Assembly: GCA_023441105.1 (NCBI GenBank)
Contig: JAEZQX010000143.1
Location: forward strand, 1-16,427
DNA: 16,427 nt
Reading direction: 5' to 3'
DNA from: Pseudomonadota bacterium
GTDB lineage: Bacteria; Pseudomonadota; Gammaproteobacteria; Burkholderiales; Burkholderiaceae
Shown: piece after piece, positions 16,331 to 16,427 of the stretch
How positions within the stretch are numbered: position 1 is the first letter of the stretch
How the letters are laid out: each line of letters starts with the position of its first letter
The notes under the pieces: generated by a model
The model's input: the letters and a program-made list of their open reading frames with translations, nothing else
Database searches by the model: none
What the model was told of the DNA's origin: nothing
Translations under genes and position numbers: made by a program

Positions 16331-16427
16331 GCACCTTCTGGTCAACCTGGGTCATCGTGCTGGCGGTGTTGACCTTCGGCATCAGCTTCGTGCTGCTGTG
16401 CTGGGCGCCGTGGGTCAAGATCCCCAC
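16327..16427 (+). CDS. ccoP: cbb3-type cytochrome c oxidase subunit III, CcoP, N-terminal part
   Basis: CcoP is the di-heme subunit that receives electrons from soluble cytochrome c. Only the first 33 residues are in the window: MSTFWSTWVIVLAVLTFGISFVLLCW, the first membrane helix typical of CcoP. The GTG start overlaps the ccoQ stop by four bases (GTGA). The heme-binding part lies beyond the window edge. The assignment rests on the start sequence and gene order. Confidence 0.9.
   Translation, partial: MSTFWSTWVIVLAVLTFGISFVLLCWAPWVKIP

Overview
The window is a GC-rich stretch of a proteobacterial chromosome. The RpoD sequence, the cco gene set and the stand-alone MnmD point to a gammaproteobacterium, perhaps related to Xanthomonadaceae; that placement is inference from sequence style, not from a search. 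No rRNA, tRNA, CRISPR array, insertion sequence or phage gene was recognised. Most of the content is ordinary chromosome, with several small operons of accessory character.

Layout. 1-1298 is the 3' part of rpoD (primary sigma factor). 1299-1537 has no convincing gene. 1538-3280 is a leftward umuD-umuC operon (DNA polymerase V) behind a perfect LexA box (3312-3327), immediately downstream of the leftward katG (3403-5643). A 229-bp region separates katG from a rightward glutathione S-transferase gene (5873-6502), whose stop codon directly abuts that of a leftward IclR-family regulator (6503-7354). Diverging from the regulator is a rightward TRAP transporter operon: dctP-type binding protein, an unassigned 240-aa protein, dctQ-type and dctM-type subunits (7492-11075). 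A 19-bp perfect palindrome lies in the shared control region. Next comes a leftward three-gene operon (12888 down to 11104) of TetR regulator, SRPBCC/AHSA1-like protein and a second GST, with a consensus-like promoter whose spacer is covered by a TetR-type operator. A leftward stand-alone mnmD (13057-13821) follows. The window ends with the rightward ccoNOQP operon for cbb3-type cytochrome c oxidase (14013-16427), cut within ccoP.

How the genes work together. UmuD and UmuC would form error-prone Pol V under SOS control; KatG removes hydrogen peroxide beside it. The IclR-TRAP unit looks like a regulated organic-acid uptake system with an extra cytoplasmic protein and no catabolic enzyme next to it. 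The TetR-SRPBCC-GST unit looks like a self-regulated response to a small hydrophobic or electrophilic compound. ccoNOQP supplies high-oxygen-affinity terminal respiration.

The most notable points are: a UmuD whose catalytic lysine position is arginine and whose usual Cys/Ala-Gly cleavage site is absent; the duplicated ferredoxin-like-looking protein inside the TRAP operon; and three clear candidate operator palindromes next to their likely regulators or promoters.
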